DNA of 10,374 nt, taken from assembly GCA_026418215.1 (NCBI GenBank), contig JAOABT010000322.1, positions 1 to 10,374 of the forward strand, in the 5' to 3' direction. This DNA comes from Clostridia bacterium (GTDB taxonomy: Bacteria; Bacillota; Clostridia; DSM-8532). Positions 1 through 6,612 of the stretch are shown piece by piece (within the stretch, counting starts at the first letter, position 1; the number at the start of each line of letters is the position of its first letter). The notes beneath the pieces were generated by a model. It worked only from the letters and a program-made list of their open reading frames with translations, was not told where the DNA came from and searched no databases. The position numbers were made by a program, and so were the translations under genes.

Positions 1-219
1 CATGTGGGGAATGCAGAAAGGATTGGGCTCATTCCTGCTGGTGTATCGGAGCGGGTTATGGTTGTCGGAAATGCCTCGTTGGCAGGTGCTGTTCGGTTTC
101 TTATTGACGAGCAGGGGCGCGAAGAGATCCGGCAGATTTTAGAGAGATGCGATTATGTTGAATTATCCAGCAATGCGGATTTTGCGACAGGATATGTCGA
201 GAGGATGATTTTTGAATGA
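1..219 (+). CDS. RACo-like ASKHA corrinoid-activation ATPase, C-terminal end (partial)
   Basis: Only the last 72 codons are present; the gene enters from beyond the left edge in frame 1 and stops with TGA at 217-219. The visible tail contains VMVVGNASLAGA followed by YVELSSNADFATGYVERMIF, which I recognise from the C-termini of RACo-type proteins (DUF4445, ASKHA fold). Those proteins carry an N-terminal ferredoxin-like [2Fe-2S] domain and use ATP to drive reductive reactivation of Co(II) corrinoid proteins in methyltransferase systems; these domains lie outside the window and cannot be checked. The stop overlaps the start of the next gene (ATGA, 216-219), indicating tight translational coupling with the CobW-like GTPase. 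The family call is fairly firm. The specific corrinoid partner and methyl donor are unknown. Confidence 0.75.
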   Translation, partial: HVGNAERIGLIPAGVSERVMVVGNASLAGAVRFLIDEQGREEIRQILERCDYVELSSNADFATGYVERMIFE

Positions 220-1151
220 CTAGAATATACTTGATTACCGGATTTTTAGGTTCAGGGAAAACCACCTTTTTAAACCATATCCTGAACAAAGGAAGCCGAA
301 ACCGGGCCGTGCTTATGAATGAATTTGGTAAAGTAAGCATGGACAGTATGACCGTCAAAAGGGAAGGCATGGCATTCATAGAGCTTAAAAACGGCAGTAT
401 TTTTTGTGCGTGCTTGAAGGATGACTTTATTGAAGGGCTAAAGCAGCTGGTAGCCATGGAGCCTGATGAAATCTATATTGAAAGTTCGGGTCTGGCCGAT
501 CCCTCCGACATGGGAAAAGTCATGGATATACTGCACAGGACTTATTCGAAAGAAATGTGTACTTATCGTGGCACCATTTGCTTGGTGGATGGGATTCACT
601 TTCTGAGAGCTCTGGATAAAATGGTGAGCGTTGAACGTCAAATTCGGCATAGTCATCTGATTCTTATTAATAAAGTAGATCTCATACCTGTTCGGTCTCT
701 GGCTGAGATTATGGATAAGATTGTTCTCATAAACCCAAAAGCCCAGATTTTGCCGGTCACTTACGGCGCCCTTGACATGGCTTTGGATGATCTTGCTGTT
801 TTTGATATTGCAGATGAAGATACAACCAACCGTCAGGACAACAAACCCGTGAACACAGTTGTTGAATTTGTTAAAGAGCCTTCCTTGGAGGCTTTGGAAG
901 CATTTTTACATGGCGTCAGCGGCTATTTCTTTCGAATCAAGGGCTTTGTAAAGATCAAAGACCAAATCTATAAAACTGACACGGTGTTTGATCAAGTTTC
1001 CGTGGTTAAATTTGAGGCTAAGCATACGGAGGATGTTGAGGAGATGGTGAATCGGCTTGTTTTCTTATCTTCCGAGGGACTTTCAAGCCTATCGACTCTT
1101 ATAAGAGAAGCCCAAAACCATCTGAGCGGATTATATCGCATAGAAATGTAA
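216..1151 (+). CDS. CobW/COG0523-family GTP-binding protein
   Basis: A 311-residue G3E-family P-loop GTPase. Visible motifs are Walker A GFLGSGKTT (residues 9-17), the switch/Walker B-like region IESSGLADP (88-96) and the base-specificity motif NKVD (152-155); a CobW C-terminal-like region runs from about residue 215 to the end. COG0523 proteins act in metal or cobalamin handling, usually binding metal with a GCxCC motif after a conserved NG. Here the same place reads NGSIFCAC (59-66), so only one cysteine of the canonical trio is in register and a second, Cys66, lies just after it. The start is ATG within the ATGA overlap with the RACo-like gene, without an independent strong SD, consistent with coupling. 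Context suggests a role in loading or repairing a corrinoid or metal cofactor for a methyltransferase system; that is inference. A zinc or nickel chaperone is the alternative. Confidence 0.85.
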   Translation: MTRIYLITGFLGSGKTTFLNHILNKGSRNRAVLMNEFGKVSMDSMTVKREGMAFIELKNGSIFCACLKDDFIEGLKQLVAMEPDEIYIESSGLADPSDMGKVMDILHRTYSKEMCTYRGTICLVDGIHFLRALDKMVSVERQIRHSHLILINKVDLIPVRSLAEIMDKIVLINPKAQILPVTYGALDMALDDLAVFDIADEDTTNRQDNKPVNTVVEFVKEPSLEALEAFLHGVSGYFFRIKGFVKIKDQIYKTDTVFDQVSVVKFEAKHTEDVEEMVNRLVFLSSEGLSSLSTLIREAQNHLSGLYRIEM

Positions 1152-1198
1152 CACAGGCCTCATTCAGTTGTTTATGAAGGTTTAATTAATGAAGCAAA

Positions 1199-1411
1199 AT
1201 GATGCAACAAAGCACTGAACGGGAGTTTGAGCTGGATAAGATAGAAGAAGCACTCAAAGAGTTAAAAGGTACCAAGCAGCTCTATTCTAAGAAGCAGAAC
1301 AGCACGCCAAATGTCTTGACGTGCTGTTCTTCAAAGGTTTTAGGGGAAATAGGAGATACTTATCCTCGGAGGTGCCTCTTAAGGTTTCTTGAGGTAGGCC
1401 TCAATCTCTAA
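1199..1411 (+). CDS. doubtful short ORF, 70 residues
   Basis: The first part (about residues 5-35) is rich in Glu, Lys and Leu with helix-like spacing (ELDKIEEALKELKG), which is why I list it. Against it: there is no good SD close to the ATG at 1199, the frame reads straight through the perfect inverted repeat at 1296-1330, and its end overlaps the 3' end of the convergent creatininase-family gene. It could be a decayed remnant of a longer gene or chance. I do not recognise any family. Confidence 0.15.
   Translation: MMQQSTEREFELDKIEEALKELKGTKQLYSKKQNSTPNVLTCCSSKVLGEIGDTYPRRCLLRFLEVGLNL
1296..1330. terminator. inverted repeat between convergent genes, terminator-like
   Basis: Perfect 11-bp arms AGAACAGCACG (1296-1306) and CGTGCTGTTCT (1320-1330) enclose a 13-nt loop. 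It sits between the CobW-like gene on the plus strand and the creatininase-family gene on the minus strand, where a shared bidirectional terminator is expected. Neither strand has a clean U tract after the stem (plus: TCAAAGGTTTT), so termination may be weak or Rho-assisted, or the palindrome may serve another purpose. Confidence 0.5.
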
Positions 1412-2251
1412 AGCATAGGTTTCTGTTATTGCCTTCATAACAGTGGTTCCGTCCTCAAGATCGAAATTCGCGGGGTCTCCCATATAGCCGAGAGGTGAAA
1501 AACCTGATTGGGGCTTTAGCTTCTTTGCATAGGCGACGTCTACTTTGTCAGGGAACATAGCGAAGATAAGCGAAGTTTCGTCGGCGCCGGCATGTCTTTC
1601 AGGGCTGAACTTGCCATCCCTAGCGGTTGGGAAAGTTGGCCTGTTTTGAATAGGAAGATGTATGGTATCTACATCAACAACATCGATGCCCAAGGCCTCC
1701 GTGTTCTCTTTTGCCGATGTTGTAACAAGATTCCTATGAATGGGGTCCCCATGCATGCTTACATAGAATATCTTTGTAAAACCCCATTTTTTTAGGCACT
1801 CCGTCGAATCTCTAAGAACGGCCTTGAAGGTGTCCGGTTTTAGGGTAAAGGAGCCGGGAAACGCTCCTGTGGACACGTTGATGCCCCAATAGTCGGGCGG
1901 TGCAATGACGGCATGAACACCTTTTTCCTCAAGGCTATTTTTGATAAGTATACAGCTTTCGTAGGCCAGATAAATATCAGGACTTAAATCCATGTGGGGT
2001 CCGTGCTCTTCAACGACGGAGATAGGAAATAAAACGATAGCACCGCTTTGAGCTTCCTTTTGGACATCCTCCCAGCTCATTTCTACCATAGTGCCGGCGA
2101 AAATATTCTTGTCAACCTGAAACTTGTCGGTGGATGCTTTGCTTGATCCATCCGTATCCGGGGTTTTCGTTTGGATTTGCTGAACGCAGCCTGCAACAGC
2201 CACGCACAGAGCAATAAGAATACAGAATAACGCGGATTTCTTTTTAAACAT
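1379..2251 (-). CDS. Creatininase-family lipoprotein
   Basis: 290 residues. The N-terminus MFKKKSALFC followed by a hydrophobic run and lipobox AVAGC (Cys22) marks a lipoprotein exported and anchored on the outer face of the membrane. From about residue 50 the chain matches the creatininase amidohydrolase fold: VVEEHGPHMDLSPD (79-92) holds the expected metal ligands Glu82, His83 and Asp92 region, STGAFPGSF (127-135) is typical of the family, His167 lies in SMHGD, and HAGADETS (220-227) supplies the C-terminal ligand Glu225. The usual NGHxGN motif is replaced by SMHGDPIHRN. Start: ATG at 2251 with a strong AAGGAGG just upstream. It lies 63 bp after the AraC/GyrI gene on the same strand with no terminator between, so probably one operon. 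The family includes creatininase, formamide hydrolases and the mycofactocin peptidase MftE; the substrate is unknown. Confidence 0.85.
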   Translation of the reverse strand: MFKKKSALFCILIALCVAVAGCVQQIQTKTPDTDGSSKASTDKFQVDKNIFAGTMVEMSWEDVQKEAQSGAIVLFPISVVEEHGPHMDLSPDIYLAYESCILIKNSLEEKGVHAVIAPPDYWGINVSTGAFPGSFTLKPDTFKAVLRDSTECLKKWGFTKIFYVSMHGDPIHRNLVTTSAKENTEALGIDVVDVDTIHLPIQNRPTFPTARDGKFSPERHAGADETSLIFAMFPDKVDVAYAKKLKPQSGFSPLGYMGDPANFDLEDGTTVMKAITETYALEIEAYLKKP

Positions 2252-2314
2252 GACTACCTCCTTGATAGACGTAATAAACCTGGATGAATAAGTAAGGGGA
2301 AGGAAATGAGTTTT

Positions 2315-3169
2315 CTAAAGAAGGGCAAAGGACATTTCGATGGTGGCATCCCCGCCTGCCTGAAAATCAGGATTAAACCTTTCAACGAGATGGATATCAT
2401 CGTTCACCCTATAGCCTGATTCTGGAAGCCATGTCCCGAACACATAGCTGAAGGTATGAATGTTTTTCTCAAAAAGGCCCTTATGCGTAAATTGGGCATA
2501 TGAGCTCGGCGGAATGATCCGGGCTGTCATGCCTTGCGGAACGTCGCTGATCTCACTGACCTCCACACAAGCCAGATAGGTAAGTTGCTCTCTTCTGGAG
2601 TCATAGCAGCAGTTTCCAACGCGAATCTCGCTGATCTTGTTGGGGATCTCGCCAATCCTCGCGTACAAGAGAGAGAAAAGATCGTTGACGATTTTGGTTT
2701 TGATATAATCCCTCGGCGTACGGTATTCGATGCCCACAAGCCTTATTTCGTCCTGACGAATGATCTTTGGACCTATGGTGATGCCTTGATGGTTCTTTTC
2801 GAATTCGCGGCCGATAAGGCAGACCTTTTCGTACAGGGCTACAGCGTTTTTGCTGCGCCTGTACTCGCCCGGATTAATGCCATAGGCTTTTTTAAAGGCC
2901 TTGGTAAAGGAAATCTGAGAGCTGTAGCCGCATTCCAGTGCAATATCCATAATACTCGACTGGGTTTCGGTCAAGAGTTTGGCTGCATGGGACAGTCTTC
3001 TTTTGCGTATGTACTCAATAGCGGGTTCTCCGACCATGGCCTGAAAAATCCTATGGTAATGATATTTGGAACAGAAAATGTGGGAAGCCAGGTGATCAAG
3101 CGTGATTTCATCACTTAAATGGGCTTCGATGTATTCAATTGTCTTTTGAATTTTGTATAGCTGGTCCAC
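2315..3169 (-). CDS. AraC-family regulator with GyrI-like effector domain
   Basis: 284 residues from the chosen start. Residues about 8-105 form the two-helix-turn-helix AraC DNA-binding domain (LDHLASHIFCSKYHYHRIF; then IMDIALECGYSSQISFTKAFKKAYGINPGEYR). Residues about 130-284 form a GyrI-like (SOUL/SRPBCC-like, small-molecule-binding) domain, with IRLVGIEYRT, a YLACVEV strand and the closing ATIEMSFALL strand. This order is that of the Rob/BmrR/SoxS-type effector-binding regulators that respond to hydrophobic or cationic compounds. Start choice: GTG at 3169 has AGGGGGA six bases upstream; the longer frame from TTG at 3187 has no SD, and a TATAAT box at 3195-3190 would place the transcript start near or after that TTG. 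Divergent from the LysR gene and upstream of the creatininase-family lipoprotein, which is its likeliest target. Confidence 0.88.
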   Translation of the reverse strand: MDQLYKIQKTIEYIEAHLSDEITLDHLASHIFCSKYHYHRIFQAMVGEPAIEYIRKRRLSHAAKLLTETQSSIMDIALECGYSSQISFTKAFKKAYGINPGEYRRSKNAVALYEKVCLIGREFEKNHQGITIGPKIIRQDEIRLVGIEYRTPRDYIKTKIVNDLFSLLYARIGEIPNKISEIRVGNCCYDSRREQLTYLACVEVSEISDVPQGMTARIIPPSSYAQFTHKGLFEKNIHTFSYVFGTWLPESGYRVNDDIHLVERFNPDFQAGGDATIEMSFALL

Positions 3170-3189
3170 TTCATTTCCCCCTGACAATG

Positions 3190-3195
3190 ATTATA
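3190..3195 (-). promoter_or_regulatory. -10 box (TATAAT) for the AraC/GyrI gene
   Basis: A perfect TATAAT on the minus strand lies 21 bp before the GTG start at 3169. No good -35 hexamer is found at 16-18 bp spacing, so this promoter may need an activator or be weak. With a start about seven bases downstream, the 5' leader would be only around 14 nt and would still include the SD. Confidence 0.4.
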
Positions 3196-3269
3196 CAGCA
3201 GGTGACAGAATTATCTTAGCCAAGCTTGCTGTTTTAACCTCAAAACCATGGATAGGCCGTCTGAAAAAT

Positions 3270-3288
3270 GCTATAGTATCACTATAGC
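3270..3288. promoter_or_regulatory. perfect dyad, probable LysR-type operator
   Basis: GCTATAGT (3270-3277) and ACTATAGC (3281-3288) are exact inverted repeats around ATC. The dyad contains a T-N11-A arrangement typical of LysR recognition sites and lies 38 bp upstream of the LysR start in the divergent AraC-LysR intergenic region. It also contains TATAGT, which could act as a -10 box, giving autorepression. A related ATAGGC sequence appears on both sides (3252-3257 and 3296-3301). Confidence 0.5.
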
Positions 3289-3325
3289 TTATTTTATAGG
3301 CTTTTTTAATAAGGTGTGGTTATCG

Positions 3326-4207
3326 ATGATCAATCTTGAGTATTATAAAATATTTTATCACGTGGCAAAACGCAGGAGCATTACACTGGCTGCCGAAGAG
3401 CTTTTTATCACCCAGCCTGCCGTCAGTCAAGCCATCCGGCAGCTTGAGCAAGCCATTGGGAGTACCTTGTTCATAAGAACACCCAAAGGCGTGCAACTCA
3501 CGCCCGAGGGAGAAGTGCTTCACAACTATATCTCGCAAGGCTACGAATTGATGGCGCTTGGTGAAAGCAAATTTAAAGAGCTTCTAAACTTGGAAGCAGG
3601 CGAGATTAGAATAGGCGCAAGCGATATGACACTTCAGTTCTATCTTTTGTCCTACCTTGAGGCTTTCCATAAGAAATACCCCAAAATCAAGATAAAAGTC
3701 ACCAATGGCCCCACACCCGAAACCATGGATTACTTAAACTCGGGGAAGATTGATTTTGCAGTTGTTAGCAGCCCCGTAGATGCTTATGCCGGTGTTCACG
3801 TGAAGCCTGTAGCTGTCATAAAGGATGTTTTTGTTGCCGGAGACCGGTTTGCCGATCTTAAGGGCAGAGAGGTCAGCCTCTCAGAGCTTCAACATTACCC
3901 CATCATAGGCCTTGAACAAAATACAAGCACAAGAAAATATGTGGATCGCTTTTTAAAGGAGCATGGAACGGTTCTGAACCTTGAGTTCGAGCTGGCCACA
4001 AGCCATCTGATCATCGAGTTTGCTGCGAGAAATCTCGGTATTGGCCTCGTTGTTCGGGATTTTGCCGAAGAAATGCTCAAAAAGGGACAGCTTTTCGAGC
4101 TTCAATTGGATATCCCAATTCCGTCAAGGTCTATTTGTGTGGTGACCAATGAGAAAATGCCTACATCTCCTGCCGGACGCAAGCTTCTGGATATGCTAAA
4201 CACATAA
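3326..4207 (+). CDS. LysR-family transcriptional regulator
   Basis: 293 residues from ATG 3326, the usual family length. The winged HTH is at residues 1-65 (INLEYYKIFYHVAKRRSIT, then AAEELFITQPAVSQAIRQLE, then FIRTPKGVQLTPEGE), followed by the linker helix and a periplasmic-binding-protein-like effector domain from about residue 90, starting GEIRIGAS, to the end. The start has AAGGTG nine bases upstream and begins with the standard MINLEYYKIF. The frame remains open to an ATG at 3248, but that extension has no SD, runs through the dyad at 3270-3288 and encodes nothing LysR-like. The gene is divergent from the AraC/GyrI gene and lies 102 bp upstream of purA on the same strand, with new promoter-like boxes between. 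It may regulate itself, purA or the divergent operon; the effector is unknown. Confidence 0.92.
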   Translation: MINLEYYKIFYHVAKRRSITLAAEELFITQPAVSQAIRQLEQAIGSTLFIRTPKGVQLTPEGEVLHNYISQGYELMALGESKFKELLNLEAGEIRIGASDMTLQFYLLSYLEAFHKKYPKIKIKVTNGPTPETMDYLNSGKIDFAVVSSPVDAYAGVHVKPVAVIKDVFVAGDRFADLKGREVSLSELQHYPIIGLEQNTSTRKYVDRFLKEHGTVLNLEFELATSHLIIEFAARNLGIGLVVRDFAEEMLKKGQLFELQLDIPIPSRSICVVTNEKMPTSPAGRKLLDMLNT

Positions 4208-4215
4208 GCAAAAAT

Positions 4216-4230
4216 TATAATAATTATAAT
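4216..4230 (+). promoter_or_regulatory. tandem TATAAT boxes before purA
   Basis: Two TATAAT hexamers (4216-4221 and 4225-4230) sit in an A/T-only stretch just after the LysR stop. Use of the second would start the transcript near 4237, so the leader would consist almost entirely of the hairpin at 4250-4307. No convincing -35 hexamer is present at the right spacing, so activation by a regulator such as the upstream LysR is possible. Confidence 0.4.
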
Positions 4231-4249
4231 GAGCATCAATTATACTTAT

Positions 4250-4309
4250 AAAACCTCCTGTGATACGATGAGCTTGCAGGATAAGATCATCGATTACGGG
4301 AGGTTTTTT
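4250..4309 (+). promoter_or_regulatory. leader hairpin sequestering the purA SD, attenuator-like
   Basis: The left arm 4250-4264 plus 4266-4271 pairs with the right arm 4287-4307 to give 21 base pairs, two of them G-U, broken only by one bulged A (4265), around a 15-nt loop (4272-4286). The right arm contains the purA SD GGGAGG (4298-4303) and runs into TTTTTT (4304-4309), immediately before the ATG at 4310. The element thus has the form of an intrinsic terminator and also blocks the SD. A competing 5-bp stem, TCCTG (4256-4260) with CAGGA (4277-4281), would free the SD. No purine or other known riboswitch core was recognised. Confidence 0.65.
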
Positions 4310-5584
4310 ATGGTTAAAGCAATTGTGGGCGGAAACTGGGGAGACGAGGGTAAAGGGAAAATGACCGATTTACTTGCAGGGGAATCGGATATTGTGGTTC
4401 GATATCAGGGCGGTGCCAATGCGGGTCACACCATTATCAACGGTTATGGCAAATTTGCACTCCACCTGCTGCCCTCAGGTGTGTTCAGAAAAGGCGTCAC
4501 CAATGTTATTGCTCAGGGTGTGGCTTTAAATCTCACGACTTTCTTCAAAGAGCTGGACGACCTGTGCAAAAAGGGCGTACCTGTTCCGGATATACGGATA
4601 TCTGACAGGGCACAGCTCGTAATGCCGTATCATATCCTTTTCGATAAGCTGGAGGAGGAGCGGCTGGGCGCCAAAGGCTTTGGGTCAACCCAATCGGGAA
4701 TTGCCCCGTTTTATTCTGATAAGTACCTAAAGACAGGAATACAGGTTTTTGATCTGTTTGATGACACCTCATTAAGAGAGAAGATTGAGGCTAATTGCCA
4801 GGTAAAGAATCAGCTCCTGGCAAGCCTTTATAAGGCACCGCTTCTTAATCCGGCAGCGCTCTATGAGGAGCTCAAAGCCTATAAGGACAGGCTAAAACCG
4901 ATGGTTTGTGACACAGCCTCGTTTTTGAACAAGGCCATGCGAGAGGGGAGGAAGGTATTGCTGGAGGGGCAGCTTGGGGCATTAAAAGACCCCGATAACG
5001 GTATTTATCCGTATACAACCTCATCTTCGCCTCTGGCCGGGTTTGCTTCCGTGGGTGCAGGCATTCCGCCCCATGCCATAAAGGAGGTGGTTACGGTTGT
5101 CAAAGCCTACTCCTCGTGTGTGGGAGCCGGTGCTTTTGTGACCGAAATTTTCGGAGAGGAGGCTGATACCTTGCGAAGGCTCGGCGGTGATTGCGGCGAA
5201 TATGGTGCCACCACCGGCAGACCGCGACGTATGGGCTGGTTTGATGCGGTCGCCACGCGATACGGCTGCATGCTTCAGGGTACGACCGAAGTGGCCTTAT
5301 CACTCATTGATGTTCTAGGGTATCTTGATAAAATCCCTGTTTGCACAGCCTATGAGATTGATGGCAGAAGGATCTCTGACTTTCCAGTGACAAGCCTCTT
5401 AAACAGGGCTAAGCCTGTTTATACCTATTTAGACGGCTGGAAATGCGACATCAGTGGCATACGGCGTTATGAGGATTTCCCCGTCAGTGCAAGGCAATAT
5501 GTTGAGTTTATTGAGAAACAGCTCGGCTTCCCTATCAAGCTTATTTCCAATGGCTCAAAAAGAGAAGACATTATTGTGCGGTAG
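4310..5584 (+). CDS. purA: Adenylosuccinate synthetase, divergent clostridial type
   Basis: 424 residues, normal length for PurA, which joins IMP and aspartate using GTP to make adenylosuccinate for AMP synthesis in the cytosol. Conserved features: GDEGKGK (11-17, with Asp12), NAGHT (37-41, with His40), GIYPYTTSS (231-239), VGAGAFVTE (271-279), ATTGRPRR (300-307) for aspartate binding, and the closing PIKLIS. By alignment from memory with E. coli PurA several positions differ: EGAQG is EGQLG (219-223), GTTGRGIGP is GSTQSGIAP (125-133), TKLDVLDG is SLIDVLGY (331-338) and STGPDR is SNGSKR (413-418). Start: ATG 4310 with GGGAGG upstream; an in-frame ATG at 4229 lies inside the -10 box and lacks an SD. 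The leader hairpin implies regulation. Adenylosuccinate synthetase is the likeliest function; a paralogue of altered specificity is not excluded. Confidence 0.9.
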   Translation: MVKAIVGGNWGDEGKGKMTDLLAGESDIVVRYQGGANAGHTIINGYGKFALHLLPSGVFRKGVTNVIAQGVALNLTTFFKELDDLCKKGVPVPDIRISDRAQLVMPYHILFDKLEEERLGAKGFGSTQSGIAPFYSDKYLKTGIQVFDLFDDTSLREKIEANCQVKNQLLASLYKAPLLNPAALYEELKAYKDRLKPMVCDTASFLNKAMREGRKVLLEGQLGALKDPDNGIYPYTTSSSPLAGFASVGAGIPPHAIKEVVTVVKAYSSCVGAGAFVTEIFGEEADTLRRLGGDCGEYGATTGRPRRMGWFDAVATRYGCMLQGTTEVALSLIDVLGYLDKIPVCTAYEIDGRRISDFPVTSLLNRAKPVYTYLDGWKCDISGIRRYEDFPVSARQYVEFIEKQLGFPIKLISNGSKREDIIVR

Positions 5585-5712
5585 TGTTAAAGGGTAAGCC
5601 AAGTTAATGTCAAGAAAAAAGAGCAATTTTTAGTTACTGCACCACCTTCACTTATGGCAAAATGAAGAGGCTTACAATAAAGCTAAAAATAAGTATGTGC
5701 TGGAGGGGCCGT

Positions 5713-6612
5713 ATGAATACCAAGTTAAGGGATGAGGCTGAAAAGCGGGGTTACAAGCTGCAAATCATTTCATCGGAGCGCATTCAGGATTTAAAGAGCG
5801 AGATAGAGCGTTTCTCCCAAAGTGAGGAGCTCAACGGCTTCCAGAAGTGGATTTTGAGCGACCTATACAACTACAGCCTGAGCAGGGCAGAATTTGAAGC
5901 TAAGTCTGTGGTCATCTTGGCTGTACCGCATCCTTTTTACGCCGACGTGGTATTTAAAAAGGACGGGCAGACTTATGCCGCCAAAAGCCTGGTTCGCCCG
6001 GATTTCAATGGTGCTCATGGGTTTATCGAAAGCTTTTCAGAAGACTTCGGTTATCATTTTGCCAAGGCGGATGATTTACCCCTTAAAAGACTCGGCGTGC
6101 AAAGCGGGCTCTGCGAGTATGGAAGAAACAACATTACCTATATAGACGACGTGGGCAGTAACTTCTCCTTAACGGCCTATCTGTCTGATCTTCCCTGCGA
6201 GTTTGATGCCTGGAGAGGTGCGGTTGTCGCCAAAGCATGCGCTAACTGTAACGTGTGTATCCATAGCTGTCCGACAGGTGCCATAAGAAAAGACCGGTTT
6301 CTCATAGATAACCAGAGGTGCTTGTCAACCTTGAATGAAATGCCGGGCGAATTCCCCGACTGGCTCCCGGAAACGGTGCATCATACCTGCTACGACTGCA
6401 TGAGATGCCAGGAGAAGTGCCCCATGAATATCGGGCATCTGGATAAAATGGAAGGCTCTGTTGTGTTCTCGGAAGAGGAAACAGAAATGCTTTTAACGGC
6501 GGTGCCCCTCGAGCAATTACTCCCTGAGTTAAGACAGAAGCTTTGGACCCTGGGCATGGATGAATGGTATGACGCCATGCCTAGAAATATAAAGGCTTTG
6601 ATGCGAAGGTGA
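5713..6612 (+). CDS. QueG-like protein with two [4Fe-4S] clusters
   Basis: 299 residues. An N-terminal region (about 60-165) resembles the corrinoid-binding part of epoxyqueuosine reductase and reductive dehalogenases, with RLGVQSGLCEYGRNN and a GSNFSLTAYLSD stretch. Two ferredoxin motifs follow: CANCNVCIHSCP (Cys176, 179, 182, 186) and CYDCMRCQEKCP (Cys226, 229, 232, 236), with Cys203 in RCLSTLNE where QueG has a conserved cysteine. QueG uses cobalamin to reduce epoxyqueuosine in tRNA, but this protein is shorter, lacks its C-terminal HEAT-like part and the GWIGK-type motif, so I would not call it QueG. Start: ATG 5713 has GGAGGGG upstream, spacing about 4-5; the longer frame from 5662 has no SD. 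It follows purA by 128 bp with no terminator visible, so co-transcription is possible. Function unknown. Confidence 0.8.
   Translation: MNTKLRDEAEKRGYKLQIISSERIQDLKSEIERFSQSEELNGFQKWILSDLYNYSLSRAEFEAKSVVILAVPHPFYADVVFKKDGQTYAAKSLVRPDFNGAHGFIESFSEDFGYHFAKADDLPLKRLGVQSGLCEYGRNNITYIDDVGSNFSLTAYLSDLPCEFDAWRGAVVAKACANCNVCIHSCPTGAIRKDRFLIDNQRCLSTLNEMPGEFPDWLPETVHHTCYDCMRCQEKCPMNIGHLDKMEGSVVFSEEETEMLLTAVPLEQLLPELRQKLWTLGMDEWYDAMPRNIKALMRR

Noticed and set aside
2534..3118. Long open frame of 194 codons on the plus strand
   Set aside because: It is entirely antisense to the AraC/GyrI gene, whose domains are clear.
3170..3187. TTG at 3187 as the start of the AraC/GyrI regulator
   Set aside because: No SD upstream, it abuts the TATAAT box at 3195-3190, and GTG 3169 has AGGGGGA at correct spacing.
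3248..3325. N-terminal extension of the LysR protein from ATG 3248
   Set aside because: No SD; the extension covers the dyad and is not LysR-like; ATG 3326 gives the standard N-terminus.
4229..4309. 27-codon extension of PurA from ATG 4229
   Set aside because: The ATG lies inside the TATAAT at 4225-4230 with no SD; the segment is better explained as the leader hairpin.
4231..4309. Purine riboswitch before purA
   Set aside because: The leader is one long hairpin; no three-way junction or conserved purine-aptamer core is visible.
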